DNA of 32,075 nucleotides, taken from NCBI GenBank assembly GCA_900545315.1, contig UQYM01000034.1, positions 1 to 32,075 on the forward strand, in the 5' to 3' direction. Positions 7,576 to 17,142 of this stretch are shown here, piece after piece (the first letter of the stretch is position 1; every line of letters starts with the position of its first letter). Below the pieces are notes generated by a model. It made no database searches and was not told the origin of the DNA. It saw only the letters and a program-made list of their open reading frames with translations. A program made the position numbers and the translations under genes. The DNA is from an uncultured Alistipes sp. (GTDB taxonomy: Bacteria; Bacteroidota; Bacteroidia; Bacteroidales; Rikenellaceae).

Positions 7576-9279
7576 ATGGCTAAGCATCCGACTAAATATT
7601 TTCTGGATTCACCTCAACTCTTTCCCATACAGAACACACTACTTGTGACGGCATCCGCTCGACACCCACATCTTGCAGCCATCGTTCGCCTCAGCCCGTC
7701 AAGCCGGAGAGCAACCCAATGCATCATTGCACTCCTTTTTACCCTACTCCTTCCATACACCTTGTGGGCCACAACCCCTCTTTCAAATTCAACAAGCGCA
7801 TCCACCAATAGCGCTATCGAGTTCATACACAACTCCCTAACCGACACCGCAACTCCAAGCAGGTCTGCCTCACCCAAACTAAACCCACCTGACGTCCACC
7901 CTCATCTGAATGATGCCTCAACAAATCATCCAACTCTCTGCGATCATAACAACTCCAGTCCTACACTCCAAGAGGGAGAGAAAAACTCAGAGTCACACAC
8001 TGATTCTCTGCCACTCGAGTCACCCTGTCTCGACAGTACGCTGCTCTCCTTGGACTCATCCAAACCAATGACCGTTTCCGACATCTTATCACTCGCCGAC
8101 AACCGTACCATAGCCAGGGTATCGGGAAGTCATTCAGATGCGTCCATCACCTTACAACACAAAGAATCTTCAGAAAGAGGCCTCACCACTGCTACACAAA
8201 CGTCAATTTACTCCGAAGAGCATTCTGCCCACCACCGCGAAACGATCAAAATAGCCTTTTACAATGTCGAAAACCTGTTCGATACAATCCGCAATCCTTT
8301 GACATTCGATGCCGAATTCACACCCAAAGGGGCTCGTCGCTGGAATACAGAACGGTATCAGCTCAAAATCGCCCATATTGCCCAAGTGCTCGATGAACTG
8401 CAAGCAGACTTAGTCGGTTTAGTCGAAGTGGAAAATGAAGCGGTACTACGAGATCTCTTGCTAACCATGTCTCAGGATTACAATTACATCCATCGTCATA
8501 CGGCTGACTCCCGCGGTATTGATGTTGCCCTGCTCTATCGGGGAAGCAGCTTTATCCCCGAACGAATCAGCCAGGCAGGAGCCCCGCTGTTACATCGAGA
8601 TTTTCTGGTTGTCGAAGGCGAACTGAACAACGAGCCACTTTGCATCATCATCTGCCACATGCCAGCCGTCCCCAATGGCACCGCACTGCGCAATCAAGCG
8701 GCTCAACTGCTAAATCACATGACCGACTCACTCCTAAACCAACACCCGAACCGCAAATTGATCGTTATGGGCGACTTTAATGCCACTCCCTCCTCTTCTA
8801 TCGGCAAAACCCTCATCGGACAACATCTCTTTACCCCGTTTATTGAGAGCGAACAACGGGGATTCGGATCTTACTGCTACCGCGATCGTCGCCTGCAGTA
8901 CGATTTTATTCTCATGAGCCGCACATTATTACCTGATTCGGCCACTTCCCCTACGATAGCACAACCGGGTGGTGATCTGACCTTTTCAGGACGATATGGT
9001 ATTTTCGTCCGTAAATACATGCTGCAAAACGAAGGACCTAAACGGGGATACCCCTTCCGCACCTTTGACGGCAGCGCATACACCGGCGGGTACAGCGATC
9101 ACCTGCCCGTATGGGTCGAACTGATTCAATCCATCCCCACCCCAATTACACCAATTTTAAATCGGCTACTAAACTTGAACGACACTACTAATTTTAATTC
9201 CATACAACAATCAATCCCAATTTTCCCCCACAAAACTGCTACCCCACCCGAAACAATACATGAAAAACAAGAACGATAA
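7576..9279 (+). CDS. Exported endonuclease/exonuclease/phosphatase family protein
   Basis: The C-terminal part (from residue 222) is an EEP-fold domain, the superfamily of exonuclease III, DNase I and phosphodiesterases. Its metal and catalytic motifs are all seen: FYNVENLFDT, GLVEVENE, MGDFNATPSS (Asp400) and YSDHLPVWVE (Asp508, His). A hydrophobic stretch at 49-65 (CIIALLFTLLLPYTLWA) after an RR is a probable signal peptide. Residues 67-221 are a Ser/Thr/Asn/His-rich linker with no recognisable domain. The start is uncertain: the frame is open from an ATG at 7417, but the extra residues do not look like protein. ATG 7576 is chosen; GTG 7645 would place the signal peptide nearer the N-terminus. 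The substrate (nucleic acid or phospho-ester) cannot be told. Confidence 0.85.
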   Translation: MAKHPTKYFLDSPQLFPIQNTLLVTASARHPHLAAIVRLSPSSRRATQCIIALLFTLLLPYTLWATTPLSNSTSASTNSAIEFIHNSLTDTATPSRSASPKLNPPDVHPHLNDASTNHPTLCDHNNSSPTLQEGEKNSESHTDSLPLESPCLDSTLLSLDSSKPMTVSDILSLADNRTIARVSGSHSDASITLQHKESSERGLTTATQTSIYSEEHSAHHRETIKIAFYNVENLFDTIRNPLTFDAEFTPKGARRWNTERYQLKIAHIAQVLDELQADLVGLVEVENEAVLRDLLLTMSQDYNYIHRHTADSRGIDVALLYRGSSFIPERISQAGAPLLHRDFLVVEGELNNEPLCIIICHMPAVPNGTALRNQAAQLLNHMTDSLLNQHPNRKLIVMGDFNATPSSSIGKTLIGQHLFTPFIESEQRGFGSYCYRDRRLQYDFILMSRTLLPDSATSPTIAQPGGDLTFSGRYGIFVRKYMLQNEGPKRGYPFRTFDGSAYTGGYSDHLPVWVELIQSIPTPITPILNRLLNLNDTTNFNSIQQSIPIFPHKTATPPETIHEKQER

Positions 9280-9298
9280 TAAGTTACCAAACCATTTT

Positions 9299-9329
9299 TT
9301 TGGTAAATCGGGAGAAAACACTATCTTTG
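9299..9329 (+). promoter_or_regulatory. Promoter of ppdK
   Basis: TTTG (9299-9302), 19-base spacer, TATCTTTG (9322-9329): an exact match to the Bacteroides primary-sigma pattern. It lies 20 bases after the nuclease stop, so ppdK is its own transcription unit. The predicted start near 9336 gives a leader of about 88 bases. Confidence 0.8.
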
Positions 9330-9423
9330 TTCTCCACGATAGAAGTCCAAATTTTAACAAAAGGATTGCCAAGTTATTAAAATATTTTAAAAAGCAGAAA
9401 ACATCACACAAAACAAGAAAGAT

Positions 9424-12150
9424 ATGCCTAACACGAAAAGAGTCTACACTTTCGGTAACAAAAAGGCCGAAGGTAACGGAAAGATGCGAGAGTTGCTCGG
9501 TGGTAAAGGAGCCAACCTTGCGGAGATGAACCTGATTGGTATCCCCGTTCCTCCAGGTTTCACCATTACGACTGAAGTGTGCACCGAATATTACACCCAT
9601 GGCCGTGAAGGAATCATTAACCTGATCAAACCCGATGTAGAGGCGGCGATGAAGGGGGTCGAAGAGATCATGAACATGAAGTTCGGTGACAGTGAAAATC
9701 CACTGCTGGTTTCAGTACGTTCAGGTGCACGGGCTTCGATGCCGGGTATGATGGATACGATCCTGAACCTCGGTCTGAATGACGAGGTGGTTGAAGGTCT
9801 CTCAAAAAAGACCAACAATCCTCGCTTTGCCTGGGATTCATACCGTCGTTTCGTACAGATGTACGGTGATGTGGTCTTGAACATGAAGCCACAGAGCAAG
9901 GAGGATGTCGATCCGTTCGAAGAGATTATCGACGCCGTTAAAGAGGAGAAGGGGGTTAAACTCGACACCGAGCTGACCACCGACGACCTCAAAGAGTTGG
10001 TAAAACGTTTCAAAGCAGCTGTGAAAAAGGTAACCGGACAGGACTTCCCGACTGATCCATGGGAGCAGCTTTGGGGTGCTGTTTGCGCCGTATTCAGCAG
10101 CTGGATGAACGAACGTGCTATTCTCTATCGTAAACTGAACAACATCCCTGCCGAATGGGGTACTGCGGTTAACGTACAGTCGATGGTATTCGGCAACATG
10201 GGTGAGACCTCGGCAACCGGTGTAGCCTTTACCCGTGACGCCGCAACCGGAGAGAACATCTTCAACGGTGAATACCTGGTCAATGCTCAGGGTGAGGATG
10301 TGGTTGCCGGTATCCGGACGCCACAGGAGATCACCATCGAGGGGTCACGTCGCTGGGCAGAGCTGCAGGGTATCTCTGAGAGCGAACGCTCAACGAAATA
10401 TCCTTCACTGGAAGAGGTGATGCCGGCTGCATTCGCCGAATTGAACGAAATTCAGCAGCACCTCGAAGAGTACTTCACCGACATGCAGGATATCGAGTTC
10501 ACCATCCAGAGTGGTAAGCTGTGGATGCTGCAGACTCGTAGCGGTAAACGTACCGGTGCTGCAATGGTGAAGATCGCTATGGATATGCTCTCAGAGGGCA
10601 TGATCGACGCCAAGACCGCTGTTCTGCGTGTAGAGCCCGCTAAACTGGACGAATTGCTGCACCCGATTTTTGATGCTGCTGCTTTGAAAAAGGCAATCAT
10701 CATCACCAAAGGTCTTCCCGCTTCGCCGGGTGCTGCCACGGGTCAGATCGTCTTCTTTGCCGATGACGCAGAGAAATGGGCTGCTGAGGGCAAAAAGACC
10801 ATCTTGGTTCGTATCGAGACCTCACCGGAAGACCTCAAGGGTATGACCATGTCAGAGGGTATCCTCACCGCACGCGGTGGTATGACCTCGCACGCTGCCG
10901 TTGTGGCTCGTGGTATGGGCAAATGCTGCGTATCAGGCGCAGGCGACCTGGTGATCGATTACAAAGCCCGCACAATCACCGTTGGTAACAAAACATACAA
11001 AGAGGGTGACTGGATTTCACTGAACGGTTCAACCGGCGTCATTTACGAAGGCCGCGTGGCAACCAAAGATGCTGAGGTAAGTGGTGACTTTGCTAAACTG
11101 ATGGAGCTGGCCGACGAATTTGCACACCTGAAGGTTCGTGCCAATGCCGATACTCCTCGCGATGCCAAAACCGCTTTCCGTTTCGGTGCACAAGGTATTG
11201 GGTTGTGCCGTACCGAACACATGTTCTTCGAAGGCGACCGTATCAAAGCCGTTCGTGAAATGATTCTGGCCGATGATGAGGCAGGTCGTCGCAAGGCCCT
11301 TGCTAAATTGCTGCCGATGCAGCGTGGTGACTTCGAGGGATTGTTCGAAGCCATGAACGGACTGCCTGTAACGGTACGTCTGCTCGATCCACCTCTGCAC
11401 GAGTTCGTTCCTCACTTTGAGAAAGAGCAGCGTGAAATGGCAAAGGAGATGGGTGTTTCTTACGAAGAGATCAAGAATAAGGTTGATGCTCTTGCTGAGG
11501 CGAACCCGATGTTGGGTCACCGTGGATGCCGTTTGGGCAACACCTACCCCGAAATCACCGAGATGCAAACCCGTGCAATTATTGAGGCTGCCCTGAATAC
11601 CAAGAAAAAAGGAATTGATGTACACGTAGAGATCATGGTACCGCTGGTGGGTACACACCGCGAGTTGCGTGCTCAGAAAGCTGTCATCGACGCCGTAGCA
11701 CAGGAGGTATTCGCAGAACACAATACCATTATCGACTACACCGTAGGTACGATGATCGAGATCCCGCGTGCTGCCGTCACTGCCAACCAGATTGCAGAGG
11801 TTGCCGACTTCTTCTCGTTCGGAACCAACGACTTGACGCAGATGACCTTCGGGTACTCTCGCGACGACGTCGCCAAATTCCTGCCGATCTATCTCGAAAA
11901 GGGTATCCTTAAATACGACCCGTTCCAGATATTGGATGTTAACGGCGTAGGTCAATTGGTACGTGAGGCCGTCTTCAAAGGTCGTAGTGTGAAACCGCAA
12001 CTCAAGTGCGGTATTTGCGGCGAACATGGTGGAGAGCCTTCATCAGTTGAGTTCTGCCACTATGCAGGTTTGAACTACGTTTCTTGCTCGCCTTACCGTG
12101 TGCCCATCGCACGTTTGGCCGCCGCACATGCAGCCTTGAAACAACAATAG
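9424..12150 (+). CDS. ppdK: Pyruvate, phosphate dikinase
   Basis: Cytoplasmic enzyme that reversibly interconverts pyruvate, ATP and phosphate with PEP, AMP and pyrophosphate; in anaerobes it often acts in the glycolytic direction. The 908-residue chain shows the full three-domain layout: N-terminal ATP-grasp domain beginning with LLGGKGANLAEM, the swivelling phosphohistidine domain with GGMTSHAAVVARGMGK (His490), and the C-terminal PEP/pyruvate barrel with LCRTEHMFF and the catalytic Cys865 in KCGICGEHGGEP. Codon choice is strongly biased (many GGT and CGT), which suggests high expression. Monocistronic, between its own promoter and a strong terminator. Confidence 0.98.
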   Translation: MPNTKRVYTFGNKKAEGNGKMRELLGGKGANLAEMNLIGIPVPPGFTITTEVCTEYYTHGREGIINLIKPDVEAAMKGVEEIMNMKFGDSENPLLVSVRSGARASMPGMMDTILNLGLNDEVVEGLSKKTNNPRFAWDSYRRFVQMYGDVVLNMKPQSKEDVDPFEEIIDAVKEEKGVKLDTELTTDDLKELVKRFKAAVKKVTGQDFPTDPWEQLWGAVCAVFSSWMNERAILYRKLNNIPAEWGTAVNVQSMVFGNMGETSATGVAFTRDAATGENIFNGEYLVNAQGEDVVAGIRTPQEITIEGSRRWAELQGISESERSTKYPSLEEVMPAAFAELNEIQQHLEEYFTDMQDIEFTIQSGKLWMLQTRSGKRTGAAMVKIAMDMLSEGMIDAKTAVLRVEPAKLDELLHPIFDAAALKKAIIITKGLPASPGAATGQIVFFADDAEKWAAEGKKTILVRIETSPEDLKGMTMSEGILTARGGMTSHAAVVARGMGKCCVSGAGDLVIDYKARTITVGNKTYKEGDWISLNGSTGVIYEGRVATKDAEVSGDFAKLMELADEFAHLKVRANADTPRDAKTAFRFGAQGIGLCRTEHMFFEGDRIKAVREMILADDEAGRRKALAKLLPMQRGDFEGLFEAMNGLPVTVRLLDPPLHEFVPHFEKEQREMAKEMGVSYEEIKNKVDALAEANPMLGHRGCRLGNTYPEITEMQTRAIIEAALNTKKKGIDVHVEIMVPLVGTHRELRAQKAVIDAVAQEVFAEHNTIIDYTVGTMIEIPRAAVTANQIAEVADFFSFGTNDLTQMTFGYSRDDVAKFLPIYLEKGILKYDPFQILDVNGVGQLVREAVFKGRSVKPQLKCGICGEHGGEPSSVEFCHYAGLNYVSCSPYRVPIARLAAAHAALKQQ

Positions 12151-12183
12151 TACACAGAATAAAAGGTACTATATTCTCAAAGG

Positions 12184-12218
12184 ACGGGAGCTTACTATAT
12201 GGTAAGTTCCCGTTTTTT
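12184..12218 (+). terminator. Terminator of ppdK
   Basis: A 12-bp stem with one G-T pair (arms 12184-12195 and 12202-12213), a 6-base loop and a run of six T at 12213-12218, beginning 33 bases after the ppdK stop. Confidence 0.93.
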
Positions 12219-12565
12219 CACTGAATAATAACAGTAGATCTATTACCTCTCTGCACGCCATTCTGCACTATTCATCCTCTTCTTTGATAACGACACACTC
12301 CCTGGTTTCGATCCTTCTCCACGGCAACTCCAACCAGCCCACCCTGAACTAAGCGGTACAGCTGAAATCCGATTGACTGAATCTTGACTCTAACTAACTC
12401 TGACTCTTGCCACCACTTCAAAGGTCCCCTTTGCGGCATTATCTGCTCAGCTATTCACTCTCTGCACTGCATATCATCGGCACCTCGTACCTCCCTAGAA
12501 CGCACGAAAAGACTCAAGGGTGTAACACCCGGCACCTGGATCGGGCAAACACGCTACGTCATATT
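12219..12565. other. Gene-free region between two terminators
   Basis: About 350 bases between the ppdK terminator and the terminator of the mltF unit. Pyrimidine-rich on the plus strand, with a few TGACTC-like words around 12383-12410 and a small hairpin GGGTGT/ACACCC near 12520. I see no promoter or credible gene; a frame at 12384-12632 starts with TTG and runs through a terminator stem. Confidence 0.5.
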
Positions 12566-12603
12566 CAATAAAAAAGCGCACCAGTATTGTACTGGTGCGC
12601 TTT
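12566..12603 (-). terminator. Terminator of the pssA-porin-mltF unit
   Basis: A perfect 14-bp stem (12573-12586 with 12590-12603) and 3-base loop. On the minus strand it is followed by TTTTTTATT. It lies 80 bases after the mltF stop. The plus-strand side has only TTT, so it is mainly a minus-strand terminator. Confidence 0.92.
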
Positions 12604-12683
12604 GTGTCAAGAGATCGATCGGACCGTGCTGAGTGTTCAACGAGACGCTTTCTCTCACGGAGATTCCGATCAACAGCCAGTCG

Positions 12684-14048
12684 TTACCGACTAAAATTGC
12701 TGCAGTAGGTCTGATACTTTGCGCAGACATTATCTACAAAAGAGAGCGTCTGCGAGCTGTTGAAACGACCATACTTGACAGCGGAATCACTGGCCACTTC
12801 GGGATCGGACTTCCGACTCAGATAGGTCGAAACATCCGCCCAGGAATCGGGATTGGCCCCATACTTTCGGGCCAAACTACGTGCATCGAGCACATGGCCG
12901 ATTCCGGCATTGTAGCAAGCCAACACGATCTGCATACGATCGGTTGACGGGGTTCCCGGCGCGAAATCAAGCGACTTTTCGATCTTAGAAAGCACCTTGA
13001 TAGCCAACAAAACATTGTTGGCAGGATCGGTCAAATCACCACCGACCCCGAATTGCCGGGCCACACGGGGCATCACCTGCATCAACCCCATCGCCCCTTT
13101 CTGGGAAACCACATGGGGGTTGAAACGCGACTCGTTGTAGGCAATTGCCGAAATCAGACGCCAGTCGTATCCCTCTTTCTCACACACATCGCGGAAGAGA
13201 TCATCATACGGCGAGATTCCACCAGCCTGCGCTGCGGTAAGCCCCTCTCCCATTACGCGTCCAACAATACCTCGTTGGAAATAGAGGTCGTTGAGTACCG
13301 CGTACTGCTCGCTGCCACGGAAGTGGTCAAGCCAAGTTGCAAACTCTTCGCGGGCCTCATCGTCGGCAATCACTGCGCTGATTGCGAGCGGTTCACTGAA
13401 GGCATAGACCTGTTCTACGCCATGAACCAGAGCCGACCCCAACTGGGCCTCACTCATCTCGCAGATCAGAAAGTCATACTTGCGATCGCGGATCAGCTCC
13501 ATCATGTCGAAGCTGTTACGGGATGAAACGTAGATATTCGATCCCGAAAGCGAATCGAGCAACGACTCATACAACGAGGTGCCCTGCAACCCTGAAGAGA
13601 CCAACAGACGGCGTCCTTTGAGGAAAGAGATCAGCTCGAAATTTTTCATTTTACGAGCCTCGTTCGCCTGCTCTTTGTTGGCCAACAGCACGTACGACGA
13701 CGAGTAAACCGATACAGCCTGTGCATCATCGGCCCTCTTCACATGAGAGGTCAAGGTCGCTACGATGTCGGGCGTCCCGAGATCTTCGATCCGGTCGGGA
13801 TGCGGCTTTTCGGTCACCACCCGCAATCGTACCCCCAAATAGGAGGCATACGCTTTGAAGAGATCGTACTGGTAACCATAGCTTTCGCCTCCCAGTACGA
13901 AGTACCCCGGTATCTCGGCATCCATGGCCACCACCAACTCGCCACGCTGACGTATGGTGGTCTCCGGGGAACGGTTGCAACTAATCAAAAAACTTACAAA
14001 AGAACTCATTACGACCCAAAGGGCCGCTTTGCTTACTTTTTTCAGCAT
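12684..14048 (-). CDS. mltF: MltF-like membrane-bound lytic murein transglycosylase (lipoprotein)
   Basis: A 454-residue two-domain protein. The start at 14048 gives a lipoprotein signal MLKKVSKAALWVVMSSF...LISC with the lipobox Cys at 24; an upstream frame to 14081 would add a pointless extension. Residues about 36-270 form a solute-binding-protein-like domain (GELVVAMDAEIPGYF, YGYQYDLFKAYASYLGVRL). The C-terminal SLT domain has the catalytic Glu306 in AYNESRFNP, then GAMGLMQVMP and ACYNAGIGHV. Such enzymes cleave the glycan strand of peptidoglycan to give 1,6-anhydro-MurNAc ends and act at the outer membrane facing the periplasm. It is last in a unit with the porin gene 36 bases upstream. 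Confidence 0.92.
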   Translation of the reverse strand: MLKKVSKAALWVVMSSFVSFLISCNRSPETTIRQRGELVVAMDAEIPGYFVLGGESYGYQYDLFKAYASYLGVRLRVVTEKPHPDRIEDLGTPDIVATLTSHVKRADDAQAVSVYSSSYVLLANKEQANEARKMKNFELISFLKGRRLLVSSGLQGTSLYESLLDSLSGSNIYVSSRNSFDMMELIRDRKYDFLICEMSEAQLGSALVHGVEQVYAFSEPLAISAVIADDEAREEFATWLDHFRGSEQYAVLNDLYFQRGIVGRVMGEGLTAAQAGGISPYDDLFRDVCEKEGYDWRLISAIAYNESRFNPHVVSQKGAMGLMQVMPRVARQFGVGGDLTDPANNVLLAIKVLSKIEKSLDFAPGTPSTDRMQIVLACYNAGIGHVLDARSLARKYGANPDSWADVSTYLSRKSDPEVASDSAVKYGRFNSSQTLSFVDNVCAKYQTYCSNFSR

Positions 14049-14084
14049 ACAATAAATTTTGTGGGCTGCTGACCTGCCCACAGT

Positions 14085-16202
14085 TTAGTCGTAGAAGCTC
14101 CAGGAGAAGCCCACCTTGAGGACCCGTTTGTTGAGCGGATAGTGCAAAACGGTGAAGGAATCACGTCCACCGAAAAGCCCCTCATTGAGGTGTTGCAACT
14201 TGGCAAAGATTCGCATTCGCTTCCATTTCGCCGCAACGAAAAAGTCCACGAACGGATAGTTTCCCAACTGTTTCTCGCGCTGGTTGTAGAACTGCCCGAT
14301 GGCAGGATTGTAACCAAACGCATAGTACTTCGTGTTGTAACGGCCATCAAAACCGAGCTGGAGTCTCAAGACCCCTTTGACCACGTTGAACTCGTAGAAA
14401 TAGCTGAGATAGGCACTCGCCAGTGGCACAGGCACAACCTCCTGGGCACTGCTAAACTGGAGCAATACCCTGTGGTTCAAGTGAAGTCCGCCAATGCGGA
14501 AATCCTTTTGAGCATACAGGCCCGTCACACTGACACTACCGTTATGTTGGACGGGAACGGCATCGGGACCATAATAGATTTTATTGGTCGAGATTACCTG
14601 GTCCACTCCAACCTCCGCACCGATATGAGGAGCAGAGAGTGTGACAGCAAAACGGGTCTCAGACTCTTTAACAAAAGAGTTCGACCACGCATAGTGGTTA
14701 GAGAAGTAGTTAGCCATCCAGTAGTCGGGCGTCCACAACTCATAGCGGGCGCTACCCTGGAGGGTAACGGGGTGTCCCTTGGGAAATACACTCAGTCGGA
14801 TGTCACCACCGATCGACAGATCCTGACTGCGATAGCCGAAAGGATGATACTGTATATCGGCATTCCAACTGACATACTTGCGTACCTTGCCTTCCACCGA
14901 ACCATAGACATAGGTACTGTTTTCATTCACACCTTTGTTCTTGTACAGGTACTCCTGCATCGCGAACTGGTAGTAGTGGTGCACATCAAATCCTATACCA
15001 GCATTGATCAGACCGATCACGCCGTTTCGGTTCCACGGCTGGATCTGCACGAAGACCTTGTTCGACAACAGACTTTCGAAGGTCGAGTCTCGTGATGAGG
15101 TCGGGTTAATGTACCAATGATCATAGAACGATTCACCATTATCACCGGTACTCATCCCGTTACGGGTATCGGTGTAGCGTCTCCAATAACGGCTATATAA
15201 AAACGAATGGCCAATAAAGATCGACGAACGGTCCGCAATCGAAAAGACACTATCACTGAGTTGACGCAACGGGAAGCCGTACGACTGAGTCAGATAAAAC
15301 GTATTATTCTTGTATTCGTTTTTGGCGTCTTTTAGCCAGACATCCAGCAATTCGGGCAGATCAAACACCGTATCGGTCACATCCTGATCACGCAGGATAC
15401 CACCATTCTCCTTCAGACTGGCCATATTGTAGATGTATCCGGCGTGGATCGAATACTTTTTACCGGTATGCGAAAAGGCCAGCGAAAGGTTCTTGTCCCG
15501 GGAGGCCTGGTTAGTATATTGTCCACGCATACCCCGGCTTTTGTAGTCGATATTGATTCCTGTCGAAGGGGAAATCTGCTGAGCATGCGTCACCCAGAGC
15601 GACTCCTCCAACTTCTTCTTTTGACCGCCAAAGAAGTAGGACAAATGTGTAAAAGGCTTTTTCGTATTGTAGAAGTTGGCCCGCTCAGGGGTCACAATGT
15701 AAGAATCCAACGGCTGTACGAAGCTGAAATCGCGATAGTCAGGTCGCAAAGAGGCATCCAACGGCACAGCAGCACTACCGAGCGTCCCCACATAGGCCGA
15801 TCCTACTCCGCCACGAACCCGCTGATAGGGATAATCGGTCTGGAAATTGGTGATCATCGTATCGATGGTTGACATCTTCACCTCATTGAATTTGAGGCTC
15901 GGGTTCCAGACAAAGATAGATCGCATACGGGTTGAATCGTCAAAGAAGTAGGATTCAAGCGGTTTGCGTGGTTTACGTTTTTTTGTGGTGTCTTTTTTCT
16001 GATCGGTCGCATTATTATCCACCGTACCGCCCACGGCGCCATACTGCATCTGGTTCTGGCTATTGTTATAGGCTGTTCCCAACGCATTATTCCGGCCGGA
16101 GAAGCCGGCCTGCGCCATGGCCAAGGTCCCCCAAAGTGCAAAAAGCGACACAAAGGCCGCGCGCATAAACAATAACCTGTATCTGAACTTCGGAGACGCC
16201 AT
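14085..16202 (-). CDS. Putative outer-membrane porin (Bacteroidota type)
   Basis: A 705-residue protein with an N-terminal signal sequence (hydrophobic RAAFVSLFALWGTLAMA, cleavage before QAG), an Asn/Gln-rich spacer, a basic patch DTTKKRKPRKP near residues 70-80 and a long region of alternating beta strands rich in Tyr, Trp and Ser. It ends in KVGFSWSFYD, an aromatic-rich final strand as in outer-membrane barrels. It resembles the large 'putative porin' family of Bacteroidota; the substrate is unknown. An alternative start lies at codon 13 (MRAAFVSLF). It is 45 bases downstream of pssA and 36 upstream of mltF. Confidence 0.8.
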   Translation of the reverse strand: MASPKFRYRLLFMRAAFVSLFALWGTLAMAQAGFSGRNNALGTAYNNSQNQMQYGAVGGTVDNNATDQKKDTTKKRKPRKPLESYFFDDSTRMRSIFVWNPSLKFNEVKMSTIDTMITNFQTDYPYQRVRGGVGSAYVGTLGSAAVPLDASLRPDYRDFSFVQPLDSYIVTPERANFYNTKKPFTHLSYFFGGQKKKLEESLWVTHAQQISPSTGINIDYKSRGMRGQYTNQASRDKNLSLAFSHTGKKYSIHAGYIYNMASLKENGGILRDQDVTDTVFDLPELLDVWLKDAKNEYKNNTFYLTQSYGFPLRQLSDSVFSIADRSSIFIGHSFLYSRYWRRYTDTRNGMSTGDNGESFYDHWYINPTSSRDSTFESLLSNKVFVQIQPWNRNGVIGLINAGIGFDVHHYYQFAMQEYLYKNKGVNENSTYVYGSVEGKVRKYVSWNADIQYHPFGYRSQDLSIGGDIRLSVFPKGHPVTLQGSARYELWTPDYWMANYFSNHYAWSNSFVKESETRFAVTLSAPHIGAEVGVDQVISTNKIYYGPDAVPVQHNGSVSVTGLYAQKDFRIGGLHLNHRVLLQFSSAQEVVPVPLASAYLSYFYEFNVVKGVLRLQLGFDGRYNTKYYAFGYNPAIGQFYNQREKQLGNYPFVDFFVAAKWKRMRIFAKLQHLNEGLFGGRDSFTVLHYPLNKRVLKVGFSWSFYD

Positions 16203-16247
16203 CCGTTACGAATTCACACAGCTAAACTGGGCAAAGGTACAAAATTA

Positions 16248-16940
16248 TTACGACTTACGGAAATTGACCACCATGAGCACCATCGAGAGCGCCACATAGG
16301 CCAGGATAATAAAAGGAATGGCCAGAATTTGCCAGATAACCAAAGCCACTACCGCGCAACCGGCAAAAAGGTACCGCACCTCATTGCCTCGGAAACCGTA
16401 ATGTTTGAATTTGAGGGCAAACATCGGCACCTTGCACACCAGCAGGTAGCTCAACACAAAAGCCAACAGTACCGCGAACCAGGGATTTACCGCATACATC
16501 CCGGTACCGACCAAATAACCCGAAGAGGCCACCATCAAGGCTGCAGCCGGCGTTGGCATGCCGATAAACTGAGTCGATTGGTTTTCGTCGATATTGAATT
16601 TGGCCAGACGCAGTGCCGAAAAGGCCGCCAAAACAAAGACCAAATATCCCCAAGGCTCCACACCTCCACTGGCTTCATAGATATTCAACAAAATGGCGGA
16701 CGGGGCAAAACCGAAGCTGACACAATCGGCCAAAGAATCCAACTCTTTGCCCAACGGCGAGTAGCTCTTGAACAGGCGGGCAGCAAACCCATCCAGAAAA
16801 TCGAATACAGCAGCCATCACAATAAACAGCAACGGCCACTGCAAATTATCGAAGCGCAAAGCCGCTACAGCTGCAGCTGCACCGCAAAGCAGGTTACAGA
16901 GAGTCAATATATTGGGCAGGGTAAATAATTTAATTTTCAT
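16248..16940 (-). CDS. pssA: CDP-diacylglycerol--serine O-phosphatidyltransferase
   Basis: Integral inner-membrane enzyme that makes phosphatidylserine, the precursor of phosphatidylethanolamine. The CDP-alcohol phosphotransferase motif is complete: DFLDGFAAR...PLGKELDSLAD, giving Asp47, Asp50, Asp68 and Asp72. The 230 residues contain about six to seven hydrophobic segments. The start at 16940 (MKIKLFTLPNILTLCNLLCG) matches the family; the frame is open to 16976 but those residues are not expected. First gene of an apparent operon with the porin and mltF genes. A -7-like box TAAATTTG lies at 17033-17040 on the minus strand without a clear -33 element. Confidence 0.95.
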   Translation of the reverse strand: MKIKLFTLPNILTLCNLLCGAAAAVAALRFDNLQWPLLFIVMAAVFDFLDGFAARLFKSYSPLGKELDSLADCVSFGFAPSAILLNIYEASGGVEPWGYLVFVLAAFSALRLAKFNIDENQSTQFIGMPTPAAALMVASSGYLVGTGMYAVNPWFAVLLAFVLSYLLVCKVPMFALKFKHYGFRGNEVRYLFAGCAVVALVIWQILAIPFIILAYVALSMVLMVVNFRKS

Positions 16941-17081
16941 AAACCAACGATTAATTGTTCGCACATTGCAAACCAAATTCCTAACTCAACGTAATTACAA
17001 CGCTCTACAAAATGAATTTAGCATAGGTTCAGCAAATTTAGTAAAAAACAGACAGATGATTCCTCTCTTCCGCCGGATCGC

Positions 17082-17112
17082 TTGCTTATCCCGGGAAAAA
17101 GAGGTATCATTG
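17082..17112 (+). promoter_or_regulatory. Possible promoter of the manC-murF unit
   Basis: CTTG (TTG at 17082-17084), 20-base spacer, TATCATTG (17105-17112). This is close to the TTTG/TAnnTTTG pattern with one mismatch in each box, 30 bases before the manC ATG. Confidence 0.4.
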
Positions 17113-17142
17113 TAAAGTAAAAAACGTATTTACCTCCACAAT

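Noticed and set aside
11029..12027. A 332-codon open frame on the minus strand
   Set aside because: Antisense to ppdK, which is clearly the real gene.
12384..12632. An 82-codon plus-strand frame
   Set aside because: Starts with TTG, reads through a perfect 14-bp terminator stem, and has no protein-like character.
14142..15095. A 317-codon open frame on the plus strand
   Set aside because: Antisense to the putative porin gene, whose signal peptide and C-terminal strand support the minus strand.
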